64,000 bases of DNA from Diospyros lotus (GCF_014633365.1 NC_068341.1:24286339-24350338), one strand, 5' to 3'; positions 19,276-31,140 are shown, counted from the first letter of the stretch. The notes: generated from the letters alone by a model not told the origin. Program-made: numbers and translations.

Positions 19276-20702
19276 AAAGGACAAAAAGTCAACTTAAGAA
19301 TGGAAAACACCCGTGGACATCGACAAACTATCTCTCAAGGCATGGAAACATGCCCACCTCCATGAAACTTTCAACAACAGGGAGTGCACCCACCTCCTCG
19401 GGACTCTCACCCATAGGGAATGCCTCCCTCTATTCCAGACTCTCACCCACACGGAGCACCTCTACCTCTTCAAAACTCCCAGCCATAGGGAGGTGCCCGC
19501 TTTGCTTCCCTAAATCTGTAAGTGGGGTACCAGCCAGCCCCACCTTTGCTTAACATCAACTCACAAGCACACCCCGCTGATCAAGCTAGAACTTCACGAC
19601 AGCCACCGCGTATGGTCGCGTGGGATGAGTATAAAGCATTATAACAACAACATGTTGAGGGTATGCAGGCACTTCGAGACATGGCTGGGATACTCCAAGG
19701 CATGATGCCTGGAGGGACACTTCCAGACACCTTGAGAAAGTTTATGCCAGAATCTATATCGCTGCATGAATCTCACTTGGATGCAAGAGCTGATTCCTAT
19801 CAGGAAGCCACTCCCGATTCTCATTCTCGGTCCTCTCCTTATCGAGAAGGTAGGATGAGATCACCACCACTAAGAAAGAATCCTCATGCTGTGCCCAAAA
19901 GAAATGAAAACCTAAGAATGGAGAATAGGGCTAGGAGCTCGCAAAGATTGAGGTACCATGAAACTGTGGCTAGTATGCTAACAAGACAAGATAACCAAAC
20001 AGTAACAAGTATATGAGATGACATGAAAAGGGTAGTTGAAGAAGTACTTGAATGAAAGAAATTGATCCCAACCACAGAGGAATAACAACGCAGAAAATGT
20101 CCCTTTATTGCATATATATTGGAGAAGTCGCTACCCAGAAAATTCAAGATACCCCAAATCACCCTTATTCCAGCAAGGATGATCGTTATGATAACATTCG
20201 AAACTATGAGTCATTGATGATATTGCATGGATGGGATGATGACATAATCTGTCGAGCCTTCTCCCTAACACTGTCGGGGCACGCTTGAACATGGTTTAAC
20301 AGTTTACCTGAAACCTCTATTTATTCATTTGGGCAGCTTAGAACATAATTTCCTAAGGCTTTTGTGATTAATAGTCGAAGAAAAATGGACACCACATACT
20401 TACTCAGTATCCGGTAGGGGAACAAAGAAACTCTACGTCAGTTTGTGGACAACTTTCATAATTCCACTCTCGAAGTTCCCGACTTGCCGATCCAGGTGAC
20501 AGTGTCTGCCATGCTTCAAGGGACACGACTCGCCTCACTTCAAGAGTCACTTTCCCTAGATCCTCCAACATCCCTAGCAAACTTGTTCATTAGAGTAAAT
20601 AGATATATCCTCCACACCGAGATCATGAGAAATGTAGGGTAAATGAAGATAGGGAATGAAAGAGAAAGGAACGTGAAGGAGAAGAAGATTCTATATGATG
20701 GT
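19276..20702 (+). pseudogene. gag of a Tat/Retand-type element, N-terminal and capsid part
   Basis: Frames across this interval encode the long basic linker (MQALRDMAGILQGMMPGGT, RKNPHAVPKRNENLRM) and the capsid domain (YSSKDDRYDNIRNYESLM, HGWDDDIICRAFSLTLSG, TWFNSLPE). The matrix-like motif LMILHGWDD...CRAFxLTL...WFxxLP is characteristic of Tat-lineage gag. Stops interrupt it near 20040, 20287 and 20345. A solo LTR splits it at 20703, and the zinc-binding end resumes at 22978. The minus-strand gag at 39943-41350 is a closely related, better preserved copy. Confidence 0.8.
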
Positions 20703-22977
20703 TATAATACCCAAAAATTTGTAAGCTATTTCCATTTAATAAATGAAACATTTTCCCAATTTTTCTTTAGGTTCTCGAAGACTTAGGAATTTGTGAGATT
20801 CAAGGATCTTTAGGGGACCTAAGTGAAATGGACTTCAAAGTTTTATTAAAACTAACTTTGGATTCCAAAAGTTATTAAAAGTGGCTTTGGATTTCAAAAC
20901 CTTATTAAATCAAGCTTGGGACACATGACAACCCTCCATTTGCTCTTTGAAAATAAAAATCAAGAGTAATGATTGAGCATCAATCTCAAGAGCCACTTGT
21001 CAAGAGGAAGGCACTCTCATAATTAGGAGGACAAATGGCATAAATCCATGGAGCCAAGTGGCAAGCTCTCATTGGTTTAAGATGCCTATATATACTAACC
21101 ATTTCGCAAGATTTTTGGCACCACTTTGAAGGAGGTAGGTAGCATATAAAAGAGGGGAAACTCTGCTGGAAATAAGGGGAGGAAGCTTTGCCCGAGTGGA
21201 AGACGAAAATAAGTTGCCAGAAGATACGAACCCGTCTCAAAATCCATGCAAATAGTCACTAAATCTATGAGGTAAGCTTATTTCTTTTCTTTAATCAAAT
21301 AGAGGGTCGAAAGATGAGTTTGTAGGTTCAAATCGCACTTGAATGGGAGTTAAAATGAGAGAGTTATGCCCATTTTAATTTTCAGGGTCGGAAGTCCGTG
21401 CGGCGCGTGCGCCACACACCCCCAGTAGGGTTGCGCGTCCAGGCGCGTGGCAGCCCATTGTGGCCGTGCATGTGGGCACGTGAGAGGCCCTCTGGGCTTG
21501 AAATTTTTCATGTAATCTTATATTTTTAATGGCTATCTACCTATCCAAAAATATTTTAGGTTTGGGTACCAAAAAGTCTCAGTTTTTGCAGAAACAGCTC
21601 ACTTGGAGCGACGTTTGGCCTTAAATTTACGCAATCGAGAAGTGAGAAGCTTCAGTGAGTGGTTTTTGCATGCTTCTTATTTCTTCTTGATTATCCTTGG
21701 TCTCATTTGTGTGGGGTTGGTGGCTTACATCTCATGTTTCCTTGTTTTCGAGCCTTTCTTTCTTATTTTACCTGTAGCTAGGAGTTTATGGTTGTGGTTA
21801 AATATGATTACTCTTGCACGTAGCTTGTGGTTTGCACGTCATATTTTCCTTGGTATTGCACCGTGCCTACTGGTGGGGCCATGCCTAGTTGATATTCATT
21901 AGTTGTGCATATTCCTTCTGCTTTGTCATACATCATGTCATGGTTGGTTCCTTACATCTCATGTTTTATTGCTTTGAGCATATCTTGGCCATTTTATACC
22001 ATCTTAGTGTTTATATTTTTGGTTAGTTGATGGGACTAGAATTTGAACGTGGTGACTTGGCAGCTTGTTTGTGAAACGTCACGATGATCGGGGAGCAATC
22101 CCGTGCCTAGAGGTGGGGCCGTGCCTAGAGGTGAGGCTGAGGGATTGGACCATGATCACATGCCTCGAGATGGGGCTTAGCCTAGAGGTGAGGCTGAGAT
22201 GTTTCACACAAGTGCCAACGGGCATAGTGGTGGCTTGCAATCCCATGAGTAAAGGTGAGGCTGAGGGATTGAACCACGACCATGTGCCCAGAGGTGAGGC
22301 TTAGCCTAGAGGTGAGGCTGAGATGTTTAGCATGATGACGGGCCGAGGAAATGGTGATAAGGGAGAATTCTTGTTATTCTTTGTACTCATTTGCTTATGC
22401 ACGAACTGTTTCCTTTCTTGAATTACCCGCTAAGATGTCTCTTGTCTCACATATGCATTCATGCATCTTCTTTCTTATGCCACTCACTTAGACGTAACAA
22501 TCTAACTCGGGTGTTTCATACTCTTGGGATATTCAACGTCTCAGGTATCTCAACATGTTAGGTACTGGAGATGAGAAAGAGAAAAGGGCTATGAGGATGC
22601 CGAAGTTTAGTTTAATTTCATGTTCTCATGTACTATGGATCTTATGTAATCTTTGGGTTTGGTTTGAGAGTTGAGTGTCGCAATTGTATAAATAAGGGTC
22701 ACGTAAGGCTTGGATTTACTTATTATACTGTTAAAGTTGTAAGTAAAGATTGCTATGTATTGTGATCATGGTAAAGAGATATTTGAGGATTTTTGTAAGT
22801 CATGCATTTCGATGTACTCATAGTAGAGGTTTTATTATTGGAAATCCTTTTTTATCTAGCTTTAGCTAGCTATCAGGTTCGATCTTTCGCTTCCGTTGGT
22901 AAGGATTTCCATAACGCCCTTGTGGGATATTAACTTGTATTTAGCTTCATTATATAATTAAAAGGTGGGGCGTTACA
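20703..22977 (+). mobile_element. Solo LTR, family Y, copy 1, inside Tat gag
   Basis: About 2275 bp, TATAATACCCAAA...GGGGCGTTACA. ATGG occurs on both sides of the junctions, compatible with a 5-bp duplication carrying one mismatch. The gag frame stops at the left edge and resumes at the right. The end segment (CGCTTCCGTTGGTAAGG, TTTCCATAACGC) matches the minus-strand solo LTR at 34079-37677. No coding domain or primer-binding site. Confidence 0.75.
22097..22330. repeat. Tandem repeats in solo LTR Y
   Basis: Repeated GTGCCTAGAGGTGRGGCTGAG words, nested in a larger ~150-bp duplication (GAGGGATTGRACCAYGAYCA). They are comparable in place and GC content with the repeats at 316-468. Confidence 0.75.
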
Positions 22978-23482
22978 ATGGAAGGAGAGGGTTGGGAGAG
23001 CAGATGCACCTAGACCTCAGTTTAATCATTACACCAGACTTCTACAACCTCGATCAACCATTCTAGCAGCAATAGAAGGGGTGGGTCTCCTCAAGCTACC
23101 TCAAAGAGTTGATAGAGCCATGGGGAAAAATCAAGAAAAGTATTTCAGGTACCACCAGACCCAGGGACATTCTACAGATCATTATAGGGAATTGAAAAAT
23201 CAGATTGAGATGCTCATTTGAGAAGGATATCTGCAAAGATATGTGTAGAATGAAGAAGAAGAAGAAGGTCAGGAACCCTGGCGAAGGGAAGATAGGCGCA
23301 AGGGGCATGAAAGACAAAACCAAAGGTAGCAAGAGAGGGGAAGGGATCACAGACAAGACCCCCTTCTAGATAATGAATCGACCCACCAAGCCATCCATGT
23401 TATTTCAAGTGGTGAAACCCTGGCTGGAGACACTTCAGCCTCACGAAAGGCATATGCTCATCAGGACTATAAGGTCAATTCA
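22978..23482 (+). pseudogene. gag C-terminal part of the Tat-type element
   Basis: Resumes after the solo LTR with FNHYTRLLQPRSTILAAIEG and KYFRYHQTQGHSTDHYRELK, the degenerate zinc-binding motif of Tat gag (usually YCxFHxxxGHxTxxC; here the Cys residues are lost). An Arg/Glu-rich linker follows (RREDRRKGHERQNQR style) before protease. A stop lies near 23219. Confidence 0.7.
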
Positions 23483-23960
23483 GTGATGGAGGTTAGAGAT
23501 GTTGAGGAGCTAATTACATTCACTCCTACTGATAGAGGTGATATAATACTTCCACATGATGATCCAATGGTAATTTCTGCAATTGTTGCCAAACACCCCA
23601 TTAGTAAAATCTTGGTGGATAGCGGTAGCTCTATTAACTTGATTTATTGGAACTGTTTTAAGAAAATGCATATATCTCATAACCGATTAAGAAAAGTGTC
23701 CTCCCCCCTATACATCTTCACCGGATAGGTTTTCCCAGTGGCAGGGTCTATTCAGTTACCAATCATGTTAGGCACAGACCCCAAAGTGTGACTCGATAAG
23801 TAAACTTTATGGTGGTCAAAGCCCCTTCAGCAGCATACAACATGATTTTAGGCCGACCACTACTAAATGATATAAGGGCCATAGTGTCCTCTTGCTACTT
23901 ACTGATGAAGTTCCCCATGCTTGTAGGAGTGGGACAGGTTCAAGGGGATTAGAGGAAGAC
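23483..23960 (+). pseudogene. Aspartic protease of the Tat-type element
   Basis: ISKILVDSGSSINLIYW carries the DSGS catalytic motif of retropepsins. The flap region (VKAPSAAYNMILGRPLLNDIRA) follows after a stop near 23728 and a frameshift. The active-site loop itself is intact. As for the rest of this pol, multiple stops mean no functional protein. Confidence 0.75.
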
Positions 23961-24079
23961 ACAGACCTGTTATGTGTCATCTACAAAGGGGAAAAGGACT
24001 GAGGAGACTTTATCTATTGCTGAGAAGGCCATACATAAATCTTTTGCAGAAAAGACCACCCACAAATCTCAACCTGTTG

Positions 24080-25090
24080 AAAAGTTAGAAAGCAGTATAC
24101 CTAAGCGAGATCGATCCCGAGAAATTGGCGTATGTTGGCTCACAGCTTCCAAAACTTGTAAAAGAAGATATTGTGAAGTGTCTTCAAGAAAACTTGGATG
24201 ATTTTTCTTGGACACCAAATGACATGCCCGTGATTAGCCCGGACGTGATATGTCGCCATTTAAATGTTGATCCCCAGTTCAAGCCTGTTCGACAAAAGAA
24301 GGAGAATATTGCCCCAAATAAGCTGTCGGCACTAGAAGAGGAAATCGATAAATTAATAAAGGTGGGGTTCATTCGAGAAGTGTTGTATCCCAAATGGCTG
24401 GCAAATGTTGTCATGGTCAAGAAACCCAATGGAAAATGGCGTGTGTGTGGGGACTTCACCAACCTCAACAAGGTGTGTCCCAAAGATTCTTACCGGCTAC
24501 CTCGGATTGACCGTTTGGTGGATGAAATATCTAGGTATCAACTATTAAGCTTCTTGGACACCTTTTCAGGGTATCATCAAATAATGATGTACCCTCCAAA
24601 TTAAGAGAAAACATCGTTTATTATAGAGAATGGGACATATTGTTACCAGGTTATGCCCTTTGGGCTTGAGAACGTCAGGGCCACTTATCAGCGCATGGTG
24701 AATAAAGTTTTTAAGGAAATGCTGGGTGATACAATGGAAGCATATGTTGATGATATGATTGTAAAAAGTCAGGAGAAGGAATCACACGTGAAAAAGCTAG
24801 CACAAGTGCTCGAAGTTTTCAGACAATACAAAATGCGACTGAACCCAACAAAATGTGCATTTGGAGTACAGTTCTATAAATTCTTGGGTTATATGATCAC
24901 ACGGAGGGGCATTGCAGCGAACCCCAAAAAAATTCAAGCGATACTGGATATGGAGCCCCCGACATCAGTTAAGGATGTGCAGCGACTAACGAGTCGGATG
25001 GCAACTCTAGGACGGTTCCTCTCCAAGTCAGTTGATAGAGAACTCCCATTTCTTCAGACACTAAGGGCAGGGAAAAAGTTTGAGTGGACA
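24080..25090 (+). pseudogene. Reverse transcriptase of the Tat-type element
   Basis: Lead-in FSWTPNDMPVISPDVICRHL and FKPVRQKKE, then palm motifs VMVKKPNGKWRVCGDFTNLN, FLDTFSGYHQI, VMPFGLENVRATYQRMVN, and the catalytic box AYVDDMIVKS with both Asp retained. FLGYMITRRGIAANPKKI and the connection region follow. The reading frame is interrupted by a TAA near 24602 in place of a Glu/Gln codon before the MPFGL block. Length and order match a full gypsy RT. Confidence 0.85.
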
Positions 25091-25455
25091 GAGCAATGCC
25101 AAAATTCATTTGAAGCATTAAAAGAGTACTTGAAAGAGGTTCCCTTATTGATATGTTCGGATACTGGGGAGATATTATATTTGTACTTGGGCGTAAGTGA
25201 GAAAGCAGTAAGTGTAGTATTGATTAGGAAAGAGGAACAAGTGGACCGACTAGTATATTATGTCAGCAAGGTTTTATAAGGTCTAGAGACACGTTATCCT
25301 TTCACTTAAAAGGTGGTGTTAGCTCTACTTAATGCCTCCAGAAAATTGCGGCTGTACTTCCAAGCTCATTCTATCATTATACTGACAAATGAACTATTGC
25401 AAAGTATCTTGCAGAAGCCCGAATGTTCTAGTCGCCTTACCAATGGTCCATTGAA
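25091..25455 (+). pseudogene. First RNase H domain of the Tat-type element
   Basis: Encodes LYLYLGVSEKAVSVVLIRKE, RLVYYVSKVL, then, after stops, ETRYPF, LALLNASRKLRLYFQAHS and IIILTNELL. This is the standard gypsy RNase H, here with L-Y-L-G in place of the catalytic D of the typical YLAVS region and several stops (near 25279, 25308 and 25457). Confidence 0.7.
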
Positions 25456-25930
25456 TTGAGCGAATATGATATACAGATTCAACCCTGGCAGGCCATAAAG
25501 GGACAAGCTCTGGAAGACTTTATTGTAGAATGTACACCCTCTAGTGAGAGGGGGGAAGATAAGCGGACTGAATGGCGACTGTTTGTGGACGGAGCATCTA
25601 GCTCACAGGGAAGAGGAGCTAGGATAGTACTTGTACCACCCCAGAGGGAAATGCTAGAATACTCTCTGTGGTTCACTTTCCCAAGCTCCAACAATATGGC
25701 AGAATATGAGGCGTTAATTGCTGGAATGAGGTTAGCACAAAAACTAGAAATAACGCAGTTGATTGTCCACAGTGATTCCCACTTGATTGTCTAGCAGTTC
25801 CATAAACAGTACGACACCAGAGAACAGGTAATGGCACAGTACTTATGAAAGGTAAAAGACATGGCATCGATGTTTTAGAATTTTTAGTTGGTACAAATAA
25901 ATCGATTGCTTAGTGGGCACGTTGATGCTC
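25456..25930 (+). pseudogene. Second (archaeal-type) RNase H domain of the Tat-type element
   Basis: TEWRLFVDGASSSQGRGARIVL followed by SSNNMAEYEALIAGMRLAQ and IVHSDSHLIV gives the D...E...D pattern of an additional RNase H. A second RNase H between the retroviral-type one and the integrase is a known hallmark of Tat/Ogre elements and is the best evidence for that lineage here. The stop after HLIV is where the family usually continues V-x-Q. Confidence 0.8.
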
Positions 25931-27318
25931 TGTCTAAGCTGGCATCAACTAAAGAAACTACCGGGCGAACAGTATTCATTGAGGTGCTTCGTCGATCGAG
26001 CATTTAAGAGAAGGAAGTGACATATGTTGAAATAGGGGTTGATCAGAGAATGCCCCTCTATCCATATCTAACTAGCAGCGAACTACCCAATAATCCACTG
26101 GAAGCAAGAAGACTTAGAATACGGGCTGCAAGGTTTACCATTATAGGTAGCGTATTGTACAAGCGGGCCTTCATTGTGCCACTTCTCAAATGTTTGGGCC
26201 CTCACGAAGCCGAATACACTCTAGTAGAAATCCATAGTGGGGTGTGTGGGGAGTATCTAGGAGTAAGAGCCCTGATAGCTAAAGTTTTACGAGCAGGGTG
26301 CTCTTGGCCCATGTTATGATCGGATGCATTAAAGAAAGTCTTATCGTCTGATAAGTGTCAGCGACACGCTCCAATCTAGTCCGCACCAATATCTCAGTTA
26401 CAGCCTGTGTTCTTGCCTATACCATTCGCCCAGTAGGGTTTAGACATTTTGGGTCCATTCCCACAAGCATTAGGATAAAGGAAATTCTTACTAGTAGCCA
26501 CTGATTATTTCACCAAGTGGATTAAGGCCGAGGCATTAGGCACCATTACAGTTAGAAAAATAGAAGCAATGATATGGAAATACATTGTGTGTCGATTCGG
26601 GGTTCCAAGAATTATTGTCACAGATCATGGAAAAATGTTTGATTGTGACTCATTCAGAAAATTTTGTGATAACTTAGAGATTCAACTACGATTCACTTCA
26701 GTGGCACATCCGCAGGCCAATGGGCAAGCAGAGGTCGACAATCGTACCATATTACATGGCCTAAAAACTTGTCTCAAAGGAGCTAAGGGAATAGGGGCTA
26801 ATGAACTACCATTAATTTTGTGGGCTTATAGAACAAGTAGTTGAATCTCTACCGATGAAACTCCATTCAATCTGGTTTATGGAATGGAAGCCCTGATTCC
26901 CATTGAAATTTTGACTGGATCTCCCAAGTTGATGGTGTAAGAGGAAGGTAATGGCGTTGGGAATTCCGAGGCATTGCGTGAGAACTTGGATCTAATTGAA
27001 GAACAACGGGACTACACTGCCATGAAGATGGCTTCTTATCATAGAAGAATCACTGGTTATTATAACTCTTGGGTAAGGAATAGGCCCGTGGAAGAAGGTG
27101 ATCTGGTAATCAGAAGGTTCACCATAACCAATGTGCTCAAGGATGATGGGAAGTTACGAGCCAATTGGGAGGGACTATATCGCGTACAAAAATTGATTGG
27201 CCCTAACACATGTATTTTACAAACCCTTTCAGGGGAAATCATCGGGAAGACGTGGAATTTGAATTATCTCAAGTTGTACATGAATGTTGTACTTGATAAA
27301 GTATCAACAATAATGTAA
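25931..27318 (+). pseudogene. Integrase of the Tat-type element
   Basis: Visible in order: a HHCC-type region in decayed form (ALSKLAST, VEIHSGVCGEYLGVRAL), the core LDILGPFPQ...FLLVATDYFTKWIKAEAL, IIVTDHGKMFDCDSF, and HPQANGQAEVDNRTI with the glutamate of the D,D-35-E triad. The C-terminus is NRPVEEGDLVIRR, LRANWEGLYRVQKLIG and TWNLNYLKLYM. TDHG replaces the usual TDNG. Stops lie near 26318, 26382, 26435 and 26842. No chromodomain follows, as expected for Tat. Confidence 0.85.
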
Positions 27319-27435
27319 GTACTAATTAAGGTTGTGCACGTAGGCACATTTGGCCGAACCACGTGAAAAATGCTTGTGTTCATTACTTTTATTTTGTTTG
27401 GTAAAATATTTGCGTGATTCACTTGCAGAAAAGAA

Positions 27436-27970
27436 ACCCAAACAAATTCAAGCCCGTTGCCCCGCTCATGGACTAACAATGAGGGAAAAACTAACTCAAA
27501 CCCATTGCCTCACTTGTAGCCCAGCAACGAGGACTGAACAAATTCAAGCATGTTGCCCTGCTAGTGGCCTAGCAACGAGGGAAAAAAAAACTCAAACCTG
27601 TTGCCCCATTTGCAACCCGTCAACAAGGAATAAACAAATTCAAGTCTATTACCTCGCTCATAGCCCAACAATGAGGGAAAACTAACTCAAACCTATTGCC
27701 CCGCTTACAGTCCATCAACGAGGAATAAACAAATTCAAGCCCGTTACCCTGCTCATGGCCCGACAACGAGGGAAAAACTAACTCAAACTCATTACCCTGC
27801 TTGCAGCCCGACAACGAGGAATAAACAAATTCAAGCCCATTGCTCTGCGCATGGCCTGGTAATGAGGGAAAAACCAACCCAAACCCATTGCCCTGCTTGC
27901 AACCCGACAACGAGCAATAAACAAATTCAAGCCCATTGCCCCACTCATGGCCTGATAACGAGGGAAAAAC
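27436..27970. repeat. 96-bp dimeric tandem repeat, Tat-type 3' untranslated region
   Basis: Six occurrences of ACAAATTCAAG spaced about 96 bases apart. Each 96-bp unit consists of two related ~48-bp halves that share TTGCCCYGCTYATGGCC and AACGAGGGAA. It lies between integrase and the antisense open frame. Tandem repeats in this position are known for Tat/Ogre elements. Confidence 0.85.
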
Positions 27971-28193
27971 CCAAACTCATCGCTCGAGACATGACCTGAT
28001 AGTAAAAGATAAATCCAGAACCATCATCCCGCTCATGACCAGACTTCAAGCCTAAGATGTGAATCTTATTGAACAAGACAATTGAAAAAGATGAAGGCGG
28101 AGAATAAAATGGTACCAAAAGTATAACTTTTATTACTGACGGGAAACTAGAAAATACAAGACACATAAAAAAATAGGGGAGAAGATAAAAAAT

Positions 28194-28355
28194 CTATTTG
28201 CAGGAGCGGGATCTTCGGGATGAGTGCCTAGTAGACCCAAAGGACGCGTCAGGAATCTCTATAGGTGTCATTGGAAGTTCCCCTTCTTTAGCCTCAACTG
28301 TATCTGGCACACCTTCAGTAGCCTCACCAGGAACCTTCTTGATCACTTCGGGGTC
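28194..28355 (-). CDS. Antisense open frame downstream of pol
   Basis: Opposite to the pol direction, a 53-codon open stretch reads PEVIKKVPGEATEGVPDTVE, AKEGELPMTPIEIPDAS and ends FGSTRHSSRRSRSCK before a stop at 28194-28196. The composition (acidic/Pro then Ser/Arg) looks coding rather than random. Antisense ORFs between pol and the 3' LTR have been described in Tat-lineage elements, so this may be the tail of one. The upstream part is closed by a TAA at 28356-28358 and cut by an insertion at 28367. No start codon is assigned. Confidence 0.35.
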   Translation of the reverse strand, partial: DPEVIKKVPGEATEGVPDTVEAKEGELPMTPIEIPDASFGSTRHSSRRSRSCK

Positions 28356-28366
28356 TTAAAGAGCAT

Positions 28367-30690
28367 TGTAACACCCGAGATTTTTAGCCTTAAATATGAT
28401 GTAATACTCGAGATTTTTGGATTCAGATAATTGAGGAAATCAAAGTCTTTGCTTAGTCTTTTCTAAGTCTTTGTTAAGTCTTCTCCAAGTCTTTGCTAAG
28501 TCTTCCCAAGTCTTTGATAAGTCTTCTTTGAGTCTTTTTCTTAGCCTCTAAGTTTGGGACATGTGGTAAGCATTTATTGGCCACACATGGAAGGTAATAA
28601 TGAGGCCTCATGATTATATGGGACACATGGCACCATCTGATAAGAACGCATGGATAGAAATCTATATAATAAGGAAGGATGGTTTTTGAAAATGAGAGAC
28701 AAATGTGAGAGAGACATTTTTTTGATGGTTGAGATTAATGGCTCAGATCAATTCTTTTTCCCCCCAAAACCATCCCATCTTGCCTCACCTCACGTACACA
28801 CTTTGCCCAACCCGCTAACACACGCACACACACCCAACCCTCTAACACACCCACTCACTGCCTCCCTCCCTCTCTCTCTCTCTCTCTATCTCATAATCAC
28901 CCACCCACCCCATCATCGCTGCCCCCTGTCATGCCCCATCGGTAGCCGCTCAATCGTAGTCGCTCGCTACTGCGTTGCTGCTCAGCCCCATCACCGTCGC
29001 CCCCCCATCGGCCATATTACCTCTCCCAATTTGAGATATGGGTTTGCTATGAAGCTTACTTCAAATGAAAACAATCGCTGGAAGCAATCAATGGAGGCTT
29101 GTAGTGATGAACGACAAAGATGTTCAGTTGGCGAAGGAGGAGGCTAGATGAGGTCGTTGGCAGCAGCGGTCAATGAAAAATAGAGAAGGAAGCCTAGTAG
29201 GGGGTCGATGATTGAGAAATCACGGTGGTTGGTGGGGCTTAATGGCGACCGACATGTGAGTTGCAGGAAGAAGACCAAGCAACCACGATAAAAGAGGGCC
29301 TGGCGGAAAAGAAGAACCGACCTGGAGCGATGGCCGTTGAATGCGGCGGATGGCAGTGACAAGGAAGGCAGCGATTCGAACGGTAGAGGTGGCTGGATGT
29401 GGATGACGATGGCCATCGCCCCCCTCCAACCCCGCTTGGACCACCTTTGCCCCCCCACTCGGCCACCACTCCTACAGTAAGTTGCCTTTTCTTTTATTAC
29501 AGTGTATTTCTTTAAGAAAGAGTTGGAGATTCTAAAATCCACTTTCGTGTCATCTTCAAATCGATTTTATCATTTATATATATGTTTATATATATATATA
29601 TGTGCAGGGCTGTGTGGCTTGACTTTATTGAGGTTATTTGGATTCAGATTTGGGTTGACGGAGTTACAGTGAGGGATGTGAAATCGAGGTGGGGACGGCA
29701 GTTGTGCTAACCTATGTGTGTATGTATATATCACTATGTGCGTGTATGCCTGAAGCTCATTGTGTGTGTGTGTTACTCACTGTGCGCATGTAATATATGA
29801 TTCAATTTGATTATGTATGAATTATTTCAAGGATTGGTTAAATTAATATAATAAGATTTATAATATATATTGGTATATATTGATAGTTCAAATAATATAT
29901 ATTTATGTAGTCTTTGATTCAATTTTATTCACAATATATTATAAATTAAAATTAATTGGTATATATTTCTGTAGTCCTGAAAACTATTAATTAAATGCAT
30001 CACGTAAACTGTTAATCAAATTTGAGACATCATGCTTTTAAAAGTTAGAATGAGTATGACACTGATATACATGATGGTCTTAATTCTATTTTTTTTAATA
30101 TTTAATTTATAATTTTAATGTTGAATTTTGTTTTTCACCATTATTTCATGTAATATAGCTTTAGTTTTAATTAAATTTATATTCTGATACTCTTAATTCT
30201 AAATAACTAAAAACAATCTCTTTATGAAATAAAAAAAATAAATACAAAAATAACCCTCATAATTTATGTAGGAAGATTTCTTTATTTTTTGATTTTAAAT
30301 TTAAAATTATGTTAAAAATAAAACATCAAGCCCAATTTGCCCAAAGCCCACTTTGCCTTAAAAACATCATGTGTTAATTTTTCATCATCATACCTTAAAA
30401 CCATCATGTGTTATTATTATCATCATCATACCTTAAAAACATCAAGCCCAATTTGCCCAAAGCCCACTTAATCCAACATTAATGGTGAATCAAATTGGAA
30501 AACTTCAATCTAAATGCTAATTTCACATTAACTATGAATACATGGCATCAGAAAATAATAAATTCTATTTTATTTTAATTAAACTATTCTTAAAAGTATT
30601 TAAAAGTATCATGTGTTAATTTTTCACATTATGTCATCTTACTTAAATTGTTCTTACCCATGTGTCATAGTCAATGGCAGTGGAAACAGT
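28367..30690 (+). repeat. LTR-like insertion and AT-rich DNA
   Basis: Starts TGTAACACCCGAGATTTTTAG, like the minus-strand solo LTR that begins at 36430, and shares the GACACATGGCACCAT segment near 28625. Similarity fades after about 28740. It is followed by a CT-microsatellite, a GC-rich block (28900-29470) and AT-rich sequence with a 108-bp-spaced duplication at about 30328-30470. No right end or TSD could be fixed. No convincing gene. Confidence 0.35.
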
Positions 30691-31140
30691 TGTTATAAGA
30701 GTGAGGGTGATTTGTTGTGAACCTCTCTAAAAAATTTCTCAAGTCCTCGACATATTGAAGAGACTTGAGAAATTACCTTACTTAAATGCTGAAGAAGTAG
30801 GGTTAAACATAACAAGCAACACCTACAACGAAAAACAATACAAGAGCATCAGCACAAACGAAAAGAAGACAAGCCCTTGAAAGGAGCAGAAATAGGTGAC
30901 GGGGAGCAGGCAATGACACACCCACTCGATCATGACCGAGTGGGTCTTCAGTCGCACCAGCACACTCACTCGGTTACTTGATCGAGTGGGTAGATATCCC
31001 ATGCGTCGAGACTTTAAAACAAGCCGAAAGTAAAAAATGTGACGAGACTTTAGAGAGCTTGAGTTTGGAAGCCACCCACAACTAAGATTTCATGTGAAGC
31101 AAATGAGAGTCCTAGGCCCTATTTTTAGGGGCTCAAGGGA
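30691..31140 (+). repeat. Tat-type LTR fragment with GAGTGGG palindromes
   Basis: Probably the truncated 3' LTR of the 18411+ element. It contains CACCCACTCGATCATGACCG (arms 30920-30928/30937-30945) and a second palindrome near 30965-30990, the signature seen in the LTRs at 18530-18630 and 42090-42400. It runs directly into a chromovirus gag fragment at 31140. Confidence 0.5.

Noticed and set aside
29476..29505. GTAAGT...TTATTACAG resembling an intron.
   Set aside because: Only about 28 bases between the sites, too short for a plant intron, and neither side is a credible exon.
29144..29542. 132-aa minus-strand ORF in the GC-rich block.
   Set aside because: Several overlapping frames are open here because of GC-rich codons; no domain, start context or splice signal supports a gene.
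28362..30850. AGCAT at 28362-28366 and again near 30845 as a possible TSD for the 28367 insertion.
   Set aside because: The sequence before the second AGCAT does not end in CA and shows no LTR terminus, so the match is probably chance.
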